The notes: generated by a model not told the origin, from the letters alone. Positions 32,906 through 42,761 are shown, counted from the first letter of the stretch. The stretch: DNA of 64,000 nucleotides from JAWKIJ01 sp041394325 (GCA_041394325.1 JAWKIJ010000001.1:2666001-2730000), one strand, 5' to 3'. Program-made: numbers and translations.

Positions 32906-35104
32906 TCAGATGCGCTCGGCGTGGAACACGTTCTCGATGTTGCGAACGCGACTCAGGATGGCCTCGAGATGCGCGACGTCGGCGAGCCGGAACTCGAACT
33001 CCATGTGGGTGACCGTGTCCTCGGTCCGGGTCGAGGCCGACACGATGTTGACCTGTTGGTCGGCCAGGGCCGAGGTCACGTCGGCGAGCAGGCGCGGACG
33101 GTCCACCGCCATGACGACCGCGCGCACCTTGAACCACGAGGCCTCGGGGTCCCATTCGACGTCCACGAGCCGCTCGCGATGCTCCTGAGCGAGACTGACA
33201 CCGGTCTCGCAGTCGGAGCGGTGCACCGAGACTCCCCGGCCACGCGTGACGAAAGCGATGATGTCGTCGGGAGGGGCGGGTGTGCAACATCCCGCGATCC
33301 TGACCTCCATGCGGTCGTCCGCGTCCATCTCGACCAGCACGCCCACATCGGTGCCGATCACCGTCCGGTTCGAGGCCGATACCGTTCCGCGACCCCGTGC
33401 GATGGTGCGACGTATCTCGGTCGCCAGGGACTCGGCCGCGGTGTCGGCGTTGAGGTGGCCCGCCGCGATCGCGTTGTACATGGCCTCGGCACTGTCGTAG
33501 CCGTGGTGGCCCGCGAGGGCATCGAGGTCGTCGTCGTCGATGCTGCGGGACCGGAGGGCGGGCAGCGCTGCGACGGCGCGCTCGAGTTCGGCCCGACCGC
33601 GCTCCACCGCATCGTTGCGTCGCTCACGGCTGTAGAACTGGCGGATCCCACGCTGCGCTGCGCGGGAGACGGCGGTTTCGAGCCATTTCTCCGATGGCTT
33701 GTCCCCCTCGAGCGTGGACGTGACGATCTCGACGGTGACGCCCGGCGCGAGTGGCGCCTCCAGCGGTACCAGGACACCGTCCGCACGGGCGCCGTTGCAG
33801 CGGTGCCCGAGTTCGGTGTGGATGGCGTAGGCGAAGTCCACCGGGGTCGCTCCCTTGGGGAGGTGGACCATGTCCCCCTTCGGGGTGCGAACGACGATCT
33901 CCTCCTCCGTGAGGTCCCGCTTGAGGTTGGCCAGGAACTCACGGGGGTCGAGGAACTCGCGCTGCCAGTCGGCGACGCGGTCGATCAACGTCGCGTCACC
34001 CGAGGAGCCCCGTCCCGACTGGGCCTTGTACGCGAAGTGCGCGGCGACCCCGGACTCGGCGCGCTGGTCCATCTCCTTGGTGCGGATCTGCACCTCGACG
34101 GCGCGCTTGTGGGGCCCGACCACGGTGGTGTGCAGCGACTGGTAGAGGTTGTCCTTCCAGGTGGCGATGAAGTCCTTGAAGCGGCCGGGTACCGGCGTCC
34201 ACATCGAGTGGATGGTGCCGAGCGCGGCGTAGCAGTCCTTCTCGGTCTCGACCACGACCCTGATGCCGACGAGGTCGTAGATCGTGTCGAACGGTCGACC
34301 CTTGAGCTGCATCTTCTCGTAGATGCTGAACAGGTGCTTCGGGCGACCCGTCACGGTCGCCTCGATACCCGCCTCCTTGAGTCGTTGACCGACCTCGGCC
34401 TCGACCGGGTAGAGGAAGAGCTCGCGCTCGGGATCGCGCATCGCCACCATGTGGTCGATCTCCGCATACATCCTGGGGTGGAGCGCGGCGAAGCTCATGT
34501 CCTCGAGCTGTTGCTTCAACAGGGTCATCCCGAGGCGGGTGGCAAGCGGTGCGTAGACCTCCATCGTCTCGGTCGCGATTCGCTCCTGGGTCTCGGTCGG
34601 CATCGCGGCGAGGGTGCGCATGTTGTGCAACCGGTCTGCGAGCTTGACGACGAGCACCCGCATGTCGGTCGCGGCGACCACCATCAACTTGCGGATGGTC
34701 TCGGCCTGCCGGTCGAACCGGTCGTCGAATGCGGCCTTCTCCAGCTTGGTGACCCCGTCGACCAGTTCGGCCACCTCGTCACCGAATCGTGTCCGCACCT
34801 CCTCGACGGTGACGATCGTGTCCTCCACGACGTCGTGCAACAGCGCGGCGACGATGGTGGCCTCGTCGAGGCCGAGTTGGGCCACCACGGTCGCGACCGC
34901 TACCGGGTGGGTGATGTAGGGCTCACCCGACAAGCGGGACTGCGGACCGTGGGAGTCGCGTGCGAAGGTGTACGCAGCGACGATGGTGTCGCTCGACGCC
35001 TTCGGGAACGTGGTGTGGTAGGCGTCGATCAACGGCGCGAGCAACGTCTCCGCCGGAAGCTGGCTGCGCCGCCACGGCAGTACTCGACCCACGCCCCCCG
35101 GCAT
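32906..35104 (-). CDS. relA: Bifunctional (p)ppGpp synthetase/hydrolase (RSH)
   Basis: Controls the stringent response by making and degrading (p)ppGpp. The 732-residue protein has the full long-RSH layout: HD hydrolase domain (YITHPVAVATVVAQLGLD, LLHDVVEDT, KLADRLHNMRTL), synthetase domain (YDLVGIRVVVETEKDCYAALG, FKDFIATWKDNLYQSLHTTV), TGS (VRTPKGDMVHLPKGATPVDFAYAIHT), helical and zinc-finger-like region (IRIAGCCTPAPPDDI) and C-terminal ACT domain. The intact HDxxED box implies an active hydrolase. ATG 35104 (GGGAG six bases upstream) or GTG 35107. A TAGCCT about 42 bases upstream is a likely -10. Confidence 0.97.
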   Translation of the reverse strand: MPGGVGRVLPWRRSQLPAETLLAPLIDAYHTTFPKASSDTIVAAYTFARDSHGPQSRLSGEPYITHPVAVATVVAQLGLDEATIVAALLHDVVEDTIVTVEEVRTRFGDEVAELVDGVTKLEKAAFDDRFDRQAETIRKLMVVAATDMRVLVVKLADRLHNMRTLAAMPTETQERIATETMEVYAPLATRLGMTLLKQQLEDMSFAALHPRMYAEIDHMVAMRDPERELFLYPVEAEVGQRLKEAGIEATVTGRPKHLFSIYEKMQLKGRPFDTIYDLVGIRVVVETEKDCYAALGTIHSMWTPVPGRFKDFIATWKDNLYQSLHTTVVGPHKRAVEVQIRTKEMDQRAESGVAAHFAYKAQSGRGSSGDATLIDRVADWQREFLDPREFLANLKRDLTEEEIVVRTPKGDMVHLPKGATPVDFAYAIHTELGHRCNGARADGVLVPLEAPLAPGVTVEIVTSTLEGDKPSEKWLETAVSRAAQRGIRQFYSRERRNDAVERGRAELERAVAALPALRSRSIDDDDLDALAGHHGYDSAEAMYNAIAAGHLNADTAAESLATEIRRTIARGRGTVSASNRTVIGTDVGVLVEMDADDRMEVRIAGCCTPAPPDDIIAFVTRGRGVSVHRSDCETGVSLAQEHRERLVDVEWDPEASWFKVRAVVMAVDRPRLLADVTSALADQQVNIVSASTRTEDTVTHMEFEFRLADVAHLEAILSRVRNIENVFHAERI

Positions 35105-35145
35105 CACCTACTCCCCTGGGAGGTGCCGACTCGTTGCACGACCTC

Positions 35146-35151
35146 AGGCTA
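35146..35151 (-). promoter_or_regulatory. Probable -10 element for relA
   Basis: TAGCCT on the minus strand between relA and secF, giving a leader of about 35 bases that contains the GGGAG ribosome-binding site. No clear -35 is seen. Confidence 0.4.
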
Positions 35152-35199
35152 CCCACGCCCTCGACACCACAGCGCGGCGCCTGCGGGAGCCGGGAGGGC

Positions 35200-36415
35200 T
35201 CAGCGCTTCTTCGCCTTGCGCGGCCGGGGAGGTGTGGGGCGCTGGTACTGGGCGGCCTTGGCGGCGGCCGCCGCCTCACGACCACTGCGCACGGGTGACG
35301 CGTCGGACCCGTCCTCGACGTCGTCGCGGTGACGCGGAGGCTCAGCGACCAGCGCACCCTCCTCGGTCGGCTTCACGATCGCCGTGTGGCGGCGGGCCGG
35401 TCCGCTGTAGCCGGGGATCTCGGAAGGATCGAGGTGATCGGCCGCCTCCTCCTCGCCCCGGTCACGGAGCCGTTGGCGGATCGCCGAGTAGCGCGGCTCA
35501 CGCTCCTTCAGCCACACCAGGAACGGCGACGAGATCGCCACCGTGGAATAGGCACCGAAGACGAGGCCAACGAGCATCGCCAGCGAGAAGTCCATCATGA
35601 CGGACTGACCCTGCAGGATCCCGCCGATCACCAGGATCGCCGCAACCGGAAGGATCGCGACGAAGGTGGTGTTCAGCGAGCGGCCCAGCACCTGGTTGAG
35701 CGAGCGGATGAGGATCGCCCGATAGGTGTGACGGCCCGAGCGCTCGAAGCGCGGCACGTTCTCGCGAACACGGTCGTAGACGACGATCGTGTCGTAGAGC
35801 GAGAAGCCCAGGATCGTCAACACCGAGATGACGGTCGCGGGGGTGACCTCGAAGCCGAACACCGAATAGAAGCCCAACGTCAACAGCACGTCGTGCGCGA
35901 CACCGAGGAGGGCGGCGACCGCCATTCGCCATTCGAGCTGCCACGAGATGTACAGCGTGATGATGATGAAGAAGACGATGAGCGCGGACGGCGTCGTGAG
36001 TGAGGCTCTTTCCCCAGGACGGCCCGACCGTGTTTTGGCCGATCGCGGTGACCTTCACCCCGGAGGCGTCCGCGAGGGCGTTCGCGATGCGGTTGGACTC
36101 GGCGATGTTCTTGGCCGCCTCGGCCTGGATTCGAACGATCCGTTTGCCGTTGGAGTCGATGGCCGTCTGCACCTTCGCGCCGTTGTCGATGCCGAACTTC
36201 ACCAGCACGTCGTTGGCGGCCTTGGTGGTGAAGGTCTTGGACGGCACCTCCCACACGCCACCACCCCGGAAGTCGATTGAGAGGTTGAGACCCTTCTGGG
36301 CCAACGACCCGATCGAGACCAACACCAGGATCGACGAGACGGTGATCATCACCTTCCACACGCGACGGAAGTTGATGTCGGCCTGCTCGCGGTACAGGTC
36401 GGCGAAGAGGCCCAT
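35200..36415 (-). CDS. secF: Protein-export membrane protein SecF, frame interrupted
   Basis: SecF works with SecD to pull proteins through SecYEG using the proton gradient. From ATG 36415 the sequence runs MGLFADLYREQADINF, a first helix, LSIDFRGGGVWEV and GQNTVGPSWGKSLT, then loses frame at about 35981-36005. The remaining five-helix part follows one frame over: ALIVFFIIITLYISWQLEWR, AVAALLGVAHDVLLTLGFYS, TILGFSLYDTIVVYDRVREN, LNQVLGRSLNTTFV and an acidic, Lys-rich tail. The total length fits one extra base or two missing ones in a GCGCGG tract. The 3-prime end is complete at 35200. ATG overlaps the secD stop (TGATG). Confidence 0.93.
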
Positions 36416-38203
36416 CAGCCGCGGTCCCCTTCGGTCGCGGGTACCGCCGCATCCTTCGCGACGGCGTCGTCCACTCGCTTGGGTCCCCGCCGGCGAACCT
36501 CGCCCGAGCGCGGCTTGGGGATGCCGAACAGGGCGGGACGGTCGCCGAGCTTGCTCTGGGCCGCGAGGATCGTGGCCGGGCGGATGAAGCAGTACGCGAG
36601 CAGGAGGTCGATGAGGGTGGTGAGGGCGAGGTAGAACGCGAAGCCCTTCACAGGACCCACCGACAGCACGTAGAGGATGATCGCACCGATCAGCGACGAC
36701 GAGTCCGCCTTGACGATGGTGCCGAAGGCCTGCCCGAAGCTCCGGTCGACGGCGGACCGGACGCCACGGCCGTGCAGGACCTCCTCCTTGAAGCTCTCGA
36801 AGTACAGGATGGACGAGTCCAGCGACACACCGATGGACACGATGATGCCGACGATCCCGGCCAAGGAGAGCGCCAGGCCCGAGGTGTGGCCGAGGAGGCC
36901 GACGACGGCCCACAGGATCCCCGCCGTGATCAACAACGAGCCGATCGTGATCGCCCCCAGCAGCCGGTAGTAGAAGACCATCCAGGCGGTGACGATCGCC
37001 AACCCGGCGAGGCCCGCGACGATGCCGGACCGGAGCGCTCCCTGTCCGAGGGTGGCCGAGACCGTCTGCACGGTCTGCGGACGCAGCTCCAACGGCAACG
37101 AGCCGTACTTCAGCGCGAGCGCCAGGTCCTTGGCGCTCTGTTCGTTGAAGTTGCCCGAGATCTGAATCTGGTCACGCTGGAACTCCGGTTGCTCGATCCC
37201 GGGGCGCTGATCACCTTGCTGTCCAGGACGATCGCGAGCGCTCCGACCCTCGCCCCGCTCTGGCCCGTGCTCGTGGGGGGCACTTCGCGTCGCCCGCGTT
37301 GCACAACGCCGCCGCCTTGTTGAACAGGTCGATGCCGTTCTTCCCGCTCTTGAAGGTCGGGTTGACGACCCACTGGCCGTTCTGGCTGTTCACCCCGGCG
37401 GCCGCGGTCTCCAACGCCGTGCCGCGCAACAGCGTGGGGCCGAGCTTGTACTTGTAGGCCACGCCGTTCTCGTCGCGGGTCCCCATCAGGGTCACCGGGT
37501 CCTTGGCGATGTCCTTCGCAGGTGGGGTCACCCTCCTTGGCGTCGGCGACGGCCTGTTCGAGCTGGCCGAGCTTGAGAAAGTTGGGGTCGGCGACGTTAA
37601 CTCCCCACTGGTTGAGCGGTGCGATCGTCGTCGTGGTGGTCGCCGCGGTCGTGGCGGAATCAACCTTGGAGTTGGTGGTCGGCACGACCGTCGTGGACGC
37701 GATCGTGGTGGTCGCCGCCGCGCGGTCTGCTCCGCCTCGTAGACCTGCTGTGCGGTCACGTCCGCGGGGATCTTCAGCTCCTGCTTGAGATCCTTGATCT
37801 GCGACGCGGCATTGGTCGGCGCTCCCGAGGACGGGGTGTCGAGCACCGGGCGGAACCGGAGCTCCGCGGTCTTGCCGACGATGTCGAGCACGCGCTTCTG
37901 GTCCTTGATGCCCGGGAGTTCGACCACGATGTTGGTCCCCTGGATCGTGATCTCGGGCTCGGCGACGCCGAGGGCGTCGGCGCGGGTCTGAATCACACGC
38001 CGCGTCTGCTCGAGCGCATCCGCGGGAACCTTCGTGAGCTTCTTTCCCTCGCGCACCGGTTGGAGCACCAGCGACACGCCGCCGCTGAGGTCCAGGCCAC
38101 GTTTGGGTACCCAACCGGCGAGGACCACGACGAGGAGCGCGGCGAGCGTGAGCCCGACCGTGGCAATGAGCGCGCCGACGCCCTTGGGCTTCTTGACCGC
38201 CAC
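36415..38203 (-). CDS. secD: Protein-export membrane protein SecD, four frame breaks
   Basis: Partner of SecF in protein translocation. The N-terminus from GTG 38203 is normal (GALIATVGLTLAALLVVVLAGW, GLDLSGGVSLVLQP, TIQGTNIVVELPGIKD). Four shifts follow: about 37713-37724, 37521-37530, 37275-37280 (G run) and 37198-37204 (G run). Stitching frames gives a continuous protein of about 596 residues: a Thr-rich stretch, WGVNVADPNFLKLGQLEQ, DPVTLMGTRDENG, LAIVLDSKVISAPG, IEQPEFQRDQIQISGNF, KYGSLPLELRPQTVQTVSATLG and the C-terminal helix bundle (SLAGIVGIIVSIGVSLDSSILYFE in pieces, FYLALTTLIDLLLAYCFIRP). The summed length (1789 plus 2) is divisible by three once each is corrected. Lies seven bases after yajC. 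Confidence 0.92.
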
Positions 38204-38209
38204 CCGGTG

Positions 38210-38731
38210 CTACTTCTTCTTCTTGTTGGCGGACTTCGATGATCCGTTCGCCGCCGGGGTGCGCTCGTCGGTGACGTCGACCGGGGCCCCGAGCGCGCCC
38301 TTCGCCGAATCCAGGAGGCCCTTGAGCCCGGACTTGGGCGGGTCGTCGGTGTCGGCGCGGTTGGCCGACGCCGTCTTGGCCCCGGAGGAGGCGCCGGCAC
38401 GACCGGCACCCTGCTTCGTCGAGGCGTCGGTGGAGGCCGGCACCGCGGTGAGCGAGGACTTCGACACCCGGATCACCACGTCGGTGTCGACCTCGAGATG
38501 CGCGACGTTGTCCTCGAGGTAGGAGATCGTGCCGTACAGCCCACCGGTGGTCATGACCTCGTCGCCGACCTGTATCCCGCCGAGGAACTCGGCGTGCTGC
38601 TTCCGCTGACGACGCTGCGGCACGATCATCATGTAGATGAGCGGGATGAAGACGATCAGCAGGAGCAGGTTGGCGAGCCCACCGGAGGAACCGGAGGCGG
38701 CCGCCACCACGGACGGGGAGAGAGCGTTCAC
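38210..38731 (-). CDS. yajC: Sec translocase accessory protein YajC
   Basis: 173 residues: N-terminal Gly/Ser-rich segment, one helix (LANLLLLIVFIPLIYMMIVP), the conserved RRQRKQHAEFLGGIQVGDEVMTTGGLYGTI block, and an unusually long low-complexity tail (residues 100-173, Ser/Ala/Lys, ending KKKK) not found in short YajC proteins of about 110 residues. Standard YajC-SecD-SecF order. GTG 38731 has TAGGCT nine bases upstream and no Shine-Dalgarno. Confidence 0.94.
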   Translation of the reverse strand: MNALSPSVVAAASGSSGGLANLLLLIVFIPLIYMMIVPQRRQRKQHAEFLGGIQVGDEVMTTGGLYGTISYLEDNVAHLEVDTDVVIRVSKSSLTAVPASTDASTKQGAGRAGASSGAKTASANRADTDDPPKSGLKGLLDSAKGALGAPVDVTDERTPAANGSSKSANKKKK

Positions 38732-38740
38732 GAGGGCAAC

Positions 38741-38746
38741 AGCCTA
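38741..38746 (-). promoter_or_regulatory. Possible -10 element for yajC-secD-secF
   Basis: TAGGCT on the minus strand, nine bases before the yajC GTG, in the 31-base gap after tgt. Would give a leader of only a few bases. Confidence 0.4.
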
Positions 38747-38762
38747 GTGGTCGGACCGGGGA

Positions 38763-39878
38763 TCAGTTGGCCCAGCGTTCGATCGTGACGCGCCGCAGCG
38801 AGTCGAGAGTCCCGGACCCGATGGCGTCGCGCACCGAATCGACGAAACCCAACAGCCAGGCGAGGTTGTGGATCGTGAGGAGGGTCGCGGCGGTCGGCTC
38901 GCCCACCGCCAGGAGATGCCGGAGGTAGCCACGCGGGTAGCGGATGCACACCTCGCACGCACACTCCGGATCGAGCGGGTCCGACGACGCGGCGAACTCG
39001 GCCCGCCTGAGGTTGAATCGGCCCTCGGACCCGAGGATCGTGCCGTGTCGGGCGAGGCGGGTGGGCAGGACGCAGTCCATCATGTCGACTCCCCGCGCCA
39101 CCGCCTCCACGATGCCGAGGGGGTCTCCGACGCCCATCAGGTAGCGCGGCCGCTCGGGGGGAAGTTCGGCGATCGCGGCGTCGATGGCCTCGGTCATCTC
39201 GGCACGGGACTCGCCCACCGACAGCCCCCCGATGGCGTATCCGTCGAAGTCCAGGTCGACGGTTCGCCGTGCCGACTCCGCCCGCAGGTCGGTCTCGGTA
39301 CCTCCCTGAACGATGCCGAACAACGCCTGGCGGGCGACGATCCCCTCCACGGTCCGCCCGTGAGCGGCCTTGGCCCTGGCGGCCCATGTCGCGGTTCGTT
39401 CGAGCGCGGCGCGCAGCGTCGCGCGATCGGAGGGGAGCGGGCTGCACACGTCGAGGACCATCTGGACGTCTGCTCCGAGGCGCTCCTGGACGGCGACCGC
39501 CGATTCCGGGGTGAGGAGATGGCGTGAACCGTCGTAGGTGGAGGAGAACTCCGCGCCGTCGTCGGTGACGTCGGGGCCGAGGGAGAAGACCTGGTAGCCG
39601 CCGGAATCGGTCAGGAGGTGCCCGTTCCAGTCCTGGAAGCGGTGCAGGCCCCCGAGGGACTCGACCACGTCGACCCCGGGCCGCAACATCAGGTGATAGG
39701 TGTTGCCCAGCACGATCTGTGCGCCCAGCGCCTCGAGATCGGCGGTGCGCAACGCTCGGACCGTCCCCCGCGTACCCACCGGCATGAACACCGGGGTGCG
39801 CACCACTCCCCGGGCGGTGGTGATCGTCCCCGCCCGGGCCGCGCCGTCGACGGCCTCGACGTCGATCGTCAGTCGCAC
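38763..39878 (-). CDS. tgt: tRNA-guanine transglycosylase
   Basis: Exchanges G34 for preQ1 in tRNAs with GUN anticodons, part of queuosine synthesis. 371 residues with VFMPVGTRGTVRAL, LTDSGGYQVFSLG (general acid Asp), GIVQGG, IGGLSVGE, the nucleophile region MDCVLPTRLARHG and the zinc site CACEVCIRYPRGYLRHL with a later His. The true start is probably GTG 39878, inside the last codons of queA, which gives the normal length; longer in-frame starts only add queA antisense-free overlap without conservation. Confidence 0.95.
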   Translation of the reverse strand: MRLTIDVEAVDGAARAGTITTARGVVRTPVFMPVGTRGTVRALRTADLEALGAQIVLGNTYHLMLRPGVDVVESLGGLHRFQDWNGHLLTDSGGYQVFSLGPDVTDDGAEFSSTYDGSRHLLTPESAVAVQERLGADVQMVLDVCSPLPSDRATLRAALERTATWAARAKAAHGRTVEGIVARQALFGIVQGGTETDLRAESARRTVDLDFDGYAIGGLSVGESRAEMTEAIDAAIAELPPERPRYLMGVGDPLGIVEAVARGVDMMDCVLPTRLARHGTILGSEGRFNLRRAEFAASSDPLDPECACEVCIRYPRGYLRHLLAVGEPTAATLLTIHNLAWLLGFVDSVRDAIGSGTLDSLRRVTIERWAN

Positions 39879-40939
39879 AGCATGTCCGATCGGGTCAACA
39901 ACATGGCGTCCCCGAAGGAGAGGAAGCGGTAGCCCCGTCGCCCCGCCTCGAGATAGAGGTCTCGCCAACGGGGTCCGACGAATGCGTCCACCATCACCAG
40001 CAGGCTCGATCGGGGCAGATGGAAGTTGGTCAACAGCACGTCGACGACCTTCCAGCGGTGGCCTCGTCGGACGAACAGGTCGGTGCTCCCGGCGGTTCTA
40101 CCGGTGGTGGCGGCCGCCTCGAGCGTTCGGACGACGGTGGTACCCACCGCAACCACCCGGCGCCCGGTCGCCCGTGCCGCCAGGATGCGCTCCCACACCA
40201 GGGGGGCGACCCGGTAGTGCTCGGCGTGCATCTCGTGCTCCTCCACCGTGGCGGCGGTCATGGGGCGGAACGTTCCGAGACCGACCACCAACTCGACGCG
40301 GACGGTCTCGATGCCCCGCCCAGCGATGCGATCGAGCAACCCGGGGGTGAAGTGCAACCCGGCGGTGGGAGCGGCGGCACTCGCCGGACGGCGCGAGAAC
40401 ACCGTCTGATAGCGCTCCGGGTCCTCGACCACGACGCTGCCGAGATACGGGGGCAGCGGCATCTCACCGAGGAGCTCGAGACGCTCGATCAGTGCGTCGC
40501 CCGACAGCGCTCGGCCGTCGACGTCGAGTAGGCGGACGAGACGCCGCCCGCGGCCGAGGTCTGCGCCGAACTCGACGGTCGTCGAGGGATCCAGGCGCTC
40601 GGCCACACCGGGGCGGAGCCGTGACGACGGCCGGACCAGTGCCTCCCACCAGCCTCGTTCGGCCGGGTCACGCTCGTCGGGCTCCAACAGGAGTACCTCG
40701 CCGACACCGCCGGTGGACCGCCGAAAGCGGATCCGCGCGGGAAGGACCCTCGTGTCGTTGAACACGACGAGGTCGTCGGGCCGGAGCAGGTCGGCCAGGT
40801 CGGCCACGGTGTGGTTGGTGGCCTCCCACGGTGGCCTCGTCGGATCGTCCACCATCAGGCGCGCCGAGTCCCTGGGCTCCGCGCCCGAGGCCGCGATGGC
40901 GGCCTCGTCGAGCGGATAGTCGAACTCGTCGGTCAACAC
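39869..40939 (-). CDS. queA: S-adenosylmethionine:tRNA ribosyltransferase-isomerase
   Basis: Transfers and isomerises the ribosyl part of SAM onto preQ1-tRNA to form epoxyqueuosine, acting after Tgt. 356 residues: FDYPLDEAAIAASGAEPRDSARL at the N-terminus, LVVFNDTRVLPAR, PLPPYL, SRRPASAAAPTAGLHFT, FRPMTAATVEEHEMHAEHY, VVAVGTTVVRTLE, TNFHLPRSSLLVMVDAF and YRFLSFGDAMLL. Start GTG 40939, eight bases after ruvB; the following TTG is a second option. Overlaps tgt by ten bases. Confidence 0.96.
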   Translation of the reverse strand: MLTDEFDYPLDEAAIAASGAEPRDSARLMVDDPTRPPWEATNHTVADLADLLRPDDLVVFNDTRVLPARIRFRRSTGGVGEVLLLEPDERDPAERGWWEALVRPSSRLRPGVAERLDPSTTVEFGADLGRGRRLVRLLDVDGRALSGDALIERLELLGEMPLPPYLGSVVVEDPERYQTVFSRRPASAAAPTAGLHFTPGLLDRIAGRGIETVRVELVVGLGTFRPMTAATVEEHEMHAEHYRVAPLVWERILAARATGRRVVAVGTTVVRTLEAAATTGRTAGSTDLFVRRGHRWKVVDVLLTNFHLPRSSLLVMVDAFVGPRWRDLYLEAGRRGYRFLSFGDAMLLTRSDMLCD

Positions 40940-40947
40940 GGCCGGGA

Positions 40948-42135
40948 TCAGTCGAGCGTGGTGTCGCAGCGGTCGGGCTCGTCCAGGAGCGACTGCTGTG
41001 CGTCGTCGGGTTCCGGTCGGGCGGTGTCGCCGGTGACGACCGCGACCAGTGGCACCTCCAGACCGAGATGCTCCCACGCCGCTGCCGTCGCGACCCGACC
41101 CCGGGGCGTGCGCACCAGGAGGCCCTGCTGGATCAGGAACGGCTCGTAGACGTCCTCGACCGTCTCGGTGGGCTCGGCGACCGCGATCGCCAACGTCGAC
41201 AACCCGACGGGACCGCCGGCGAACAGGGTGCACACGGCGTCGAGCACCGCGCGGTCGACCTTGTCGAGGCCCCGCTCGTCGACCCCGAACAACGCCAGCC
41301 CTCCGGCGGCAACCTCGCGGTCGATGTGTCCGTGCGCCTCCACCTCGGCGAAGTCTCGAACCCGACGCAGCAGCCGGTTGGCGATGCGGGGAGTACCGCG
41401 ACTTCGCCGGGCTATCTCGTGGGCACCCTGCGCATCGATCGTCGCCCCGGCCAGGCCGGCCGCGCGGGTGACGATCGCCTCGAGATCCTCGACGTCGTAG
41501 AACTCGAGTCGGGCGACCATGCCGAAGCGATCGCGGAGCGGGCCGGTGATCAACCCGGTGCGGGTCGTCGCCCCCACCAAGGTGAACGGAGCCAGGTCGA
41601 GGCGGATCGACCGGGCGGCGGGTCCCTTCCCCAGGACGATGTCGAGTTGGAAGTCCTCCACCGCCGGATAGAGGACCTCCTCCACGGCACGACTCAATCG
41701 GTGGATCTCGTCGATGAACAACACGTCGCCCTCGCCGAGCTTGGTGAGGATCGCCGCGAGGTCACCCGCACGTTCGAGTGTCGGTCCCGACGTGACGTGG
41801 AGCTGCACGCCCATCTCGTGCGCGACGATCCCGGCGAGGGTGGTCTTGCCGAGGCCGGGGGGTCCGGCGAACAGGAGATGATCCACCGCCTGGCCGCGAC
41901 GGCGCGCGGCCTCCAGGATGATGCGAAGACGCCGCTTGAGCTCACGTTGACCGACGAACTCGTCGAGCGAACCCGGACGGAGCGATGCCGCCACGCCGTG
42001 GTCCTCGACCCCGGCCGAGCCCACTCTCGACGCCCCCTCGTGACGGTCGTGACCGTGGCCACGGTCCGCCGGCACGCCGACCGCGCCGTCGTCGTCGGAT
42101 TCGAGATGCTCGGGGGTCAGGAGCTCATCGCGCAT
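40948..42135 (-). CDS. ruvB: Holliday junction branch-migration helicase RuvB
   Basis: AAA+ motor of the RuvAB complex. 395 residues: a disordered, acidic/His-rich N-terminal extension of about 45 residues, then SLRPGSLDEFVGQRELKRRL, Walker A FAGPPGLGKTTLA, Walker B VLFIDEIHRLSRAVEE, sensor GATTRTGLITGPLRDRFG, and the C-terminal winged helix (RTPRGRVATAAAWEHLG). ATG overlaps the ruvA stop by one base (TGATG). The queA-ruvB neighbourhood is common in bacteria. Confidence 0.97.
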   Translation of the reverse strand: MRDELLTPEHLESDDDGAVGVPADRGHGHDRHEGASRVGSAGVEDHGVAASLRPGSLDEFVGQRELKRRLRIILEAARRRGQAVDHLLFAGPPGLGKTTLAGIVAHEMGVQLHVTSGPTLERAGDLAAILTKLGEGDVLFIDEIHRLSRAVEEVLYPAVEDFQLDIVLGKGPAARSIRLDLAPFTLVGATTRTGLITGPLRDRFGMVARLEFYDVEDLEAIVTRAAGLAGATIDAQGAHEIARRSRGTPRIANRLLRRVRDFAEVEAHGHIDREVAAGGLALFGVDERGLDKVDRAVLDAVCTLFAGGPVGLSTLAIAVAEPTETVEDVYEPFLIQQGLLVRTPRGRVATAAAWEHLGLEVPLVAVVTGDTARPEPDDAQQSLLDEPDRCDTTLD

Positions 42136-42761
42136 CAGGCCACCGCCAGGTGTCCGAGTGCCTCGCGCAGCAACGTCGCGGCATCACCCTCGGGTGGCAG
42201 GACGGTCAGGACGCGGTTGATCTCGTCGCCGTGATAGCCCAGCGACGCCAGCGCTTCGCGAACGTCGTTGCGAGCGGAGGTCCCCGCGTCGGTCGTTCCC
42301 GTCGGCACACCACCGGATCCCGGCGGCCTCTCACCGAGATTCCGCAGGTCGACCTCGCCCAGATCGAGTCGCGACTTCAGTTCGACGAGCAGGCGCTTGG
42401 CCGTCTTGGGGCCGACTCCCGGGACCAGGCACAGTGCGGCGACGTCGTCATTTGCCAGCGCGACGCCGAGGGCGTCGGGAGAATGGGTCGACTGGATCGC
42501 GCGGCCGAGCGACGGGCCGACGCCATGGGTGCCGATCAAAGTCTCGAAGACGTCGCGTTCGGACCGTCGGGCGAACCCGTACAGGGTCTGTGCGTCCTCC
42601 CTGAGGTGATGGTGCACCCACACGAAACACTCCGAGCCCTCGGGACCGAGGGCACCGACCGTGCCCGGCGTGGTCAGCACCCGATAGCCGATCCCTCCCA
42701 CCTCCACGGTCACCTCGCCGTCACCGCGGGCCAGCAGCGTTCCGCGGAGCGAACCGATCAC
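42135..42761 (-). CDS. ruvA: Holliday junction DNA helicase subunit RuvA
   Basis: RuvA binds the four-way junction and loads RuvB. 208 residues: OB domain (MIGSLRGTLL, GGIGYRVLTTPGTV, HHHLREDAQTLYGF), two helix-hairpin-helix motifs (LIGTHGVGPSLGRAI, LCLVPGVGPKTAKRLLVELK), and the flexible C-terminal RuvB-binding domain (DVREALASLGYHGDEI). GTG start overlaps the ruvC stop (GTGA). Confidence 0.97.
   Translation of the reverse strand: MIGSLRGTLLARGDGEVTVEVGGIGYRVLTTPGTVGALGPEGSECFVWVHHHLREDAQTLYGFARRSERDVFETLIGTHGVGPSLGRAIQSTHSPDALGVALANDDVAALCLVPGVGPKTAKRLLVELKSRLDLGEVDLRNLGERPPGSGGVPTGTTDAGTSARNDVREALASLGYHGDEINRVLTVLPPEGDAATLLREALGHLAVA

Noticed and set aside
32876..35332. 818-codon open frame on the plus strand across relA
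   Set aside because: Antisense shadow of relA; no family motif and no ribosome-binding site.
35981..37725. secD and secF as pseudogenes
   Set aside because: All domains are present with family-level conservation on both sides of each break; decay would leave substitutions and stops, which are absent.
39878..39968. Longer tgt start at 39968
   Set aside because: It lies inside queA and adds residues without conservation; GTG 39878 gives the normal Tgt length.
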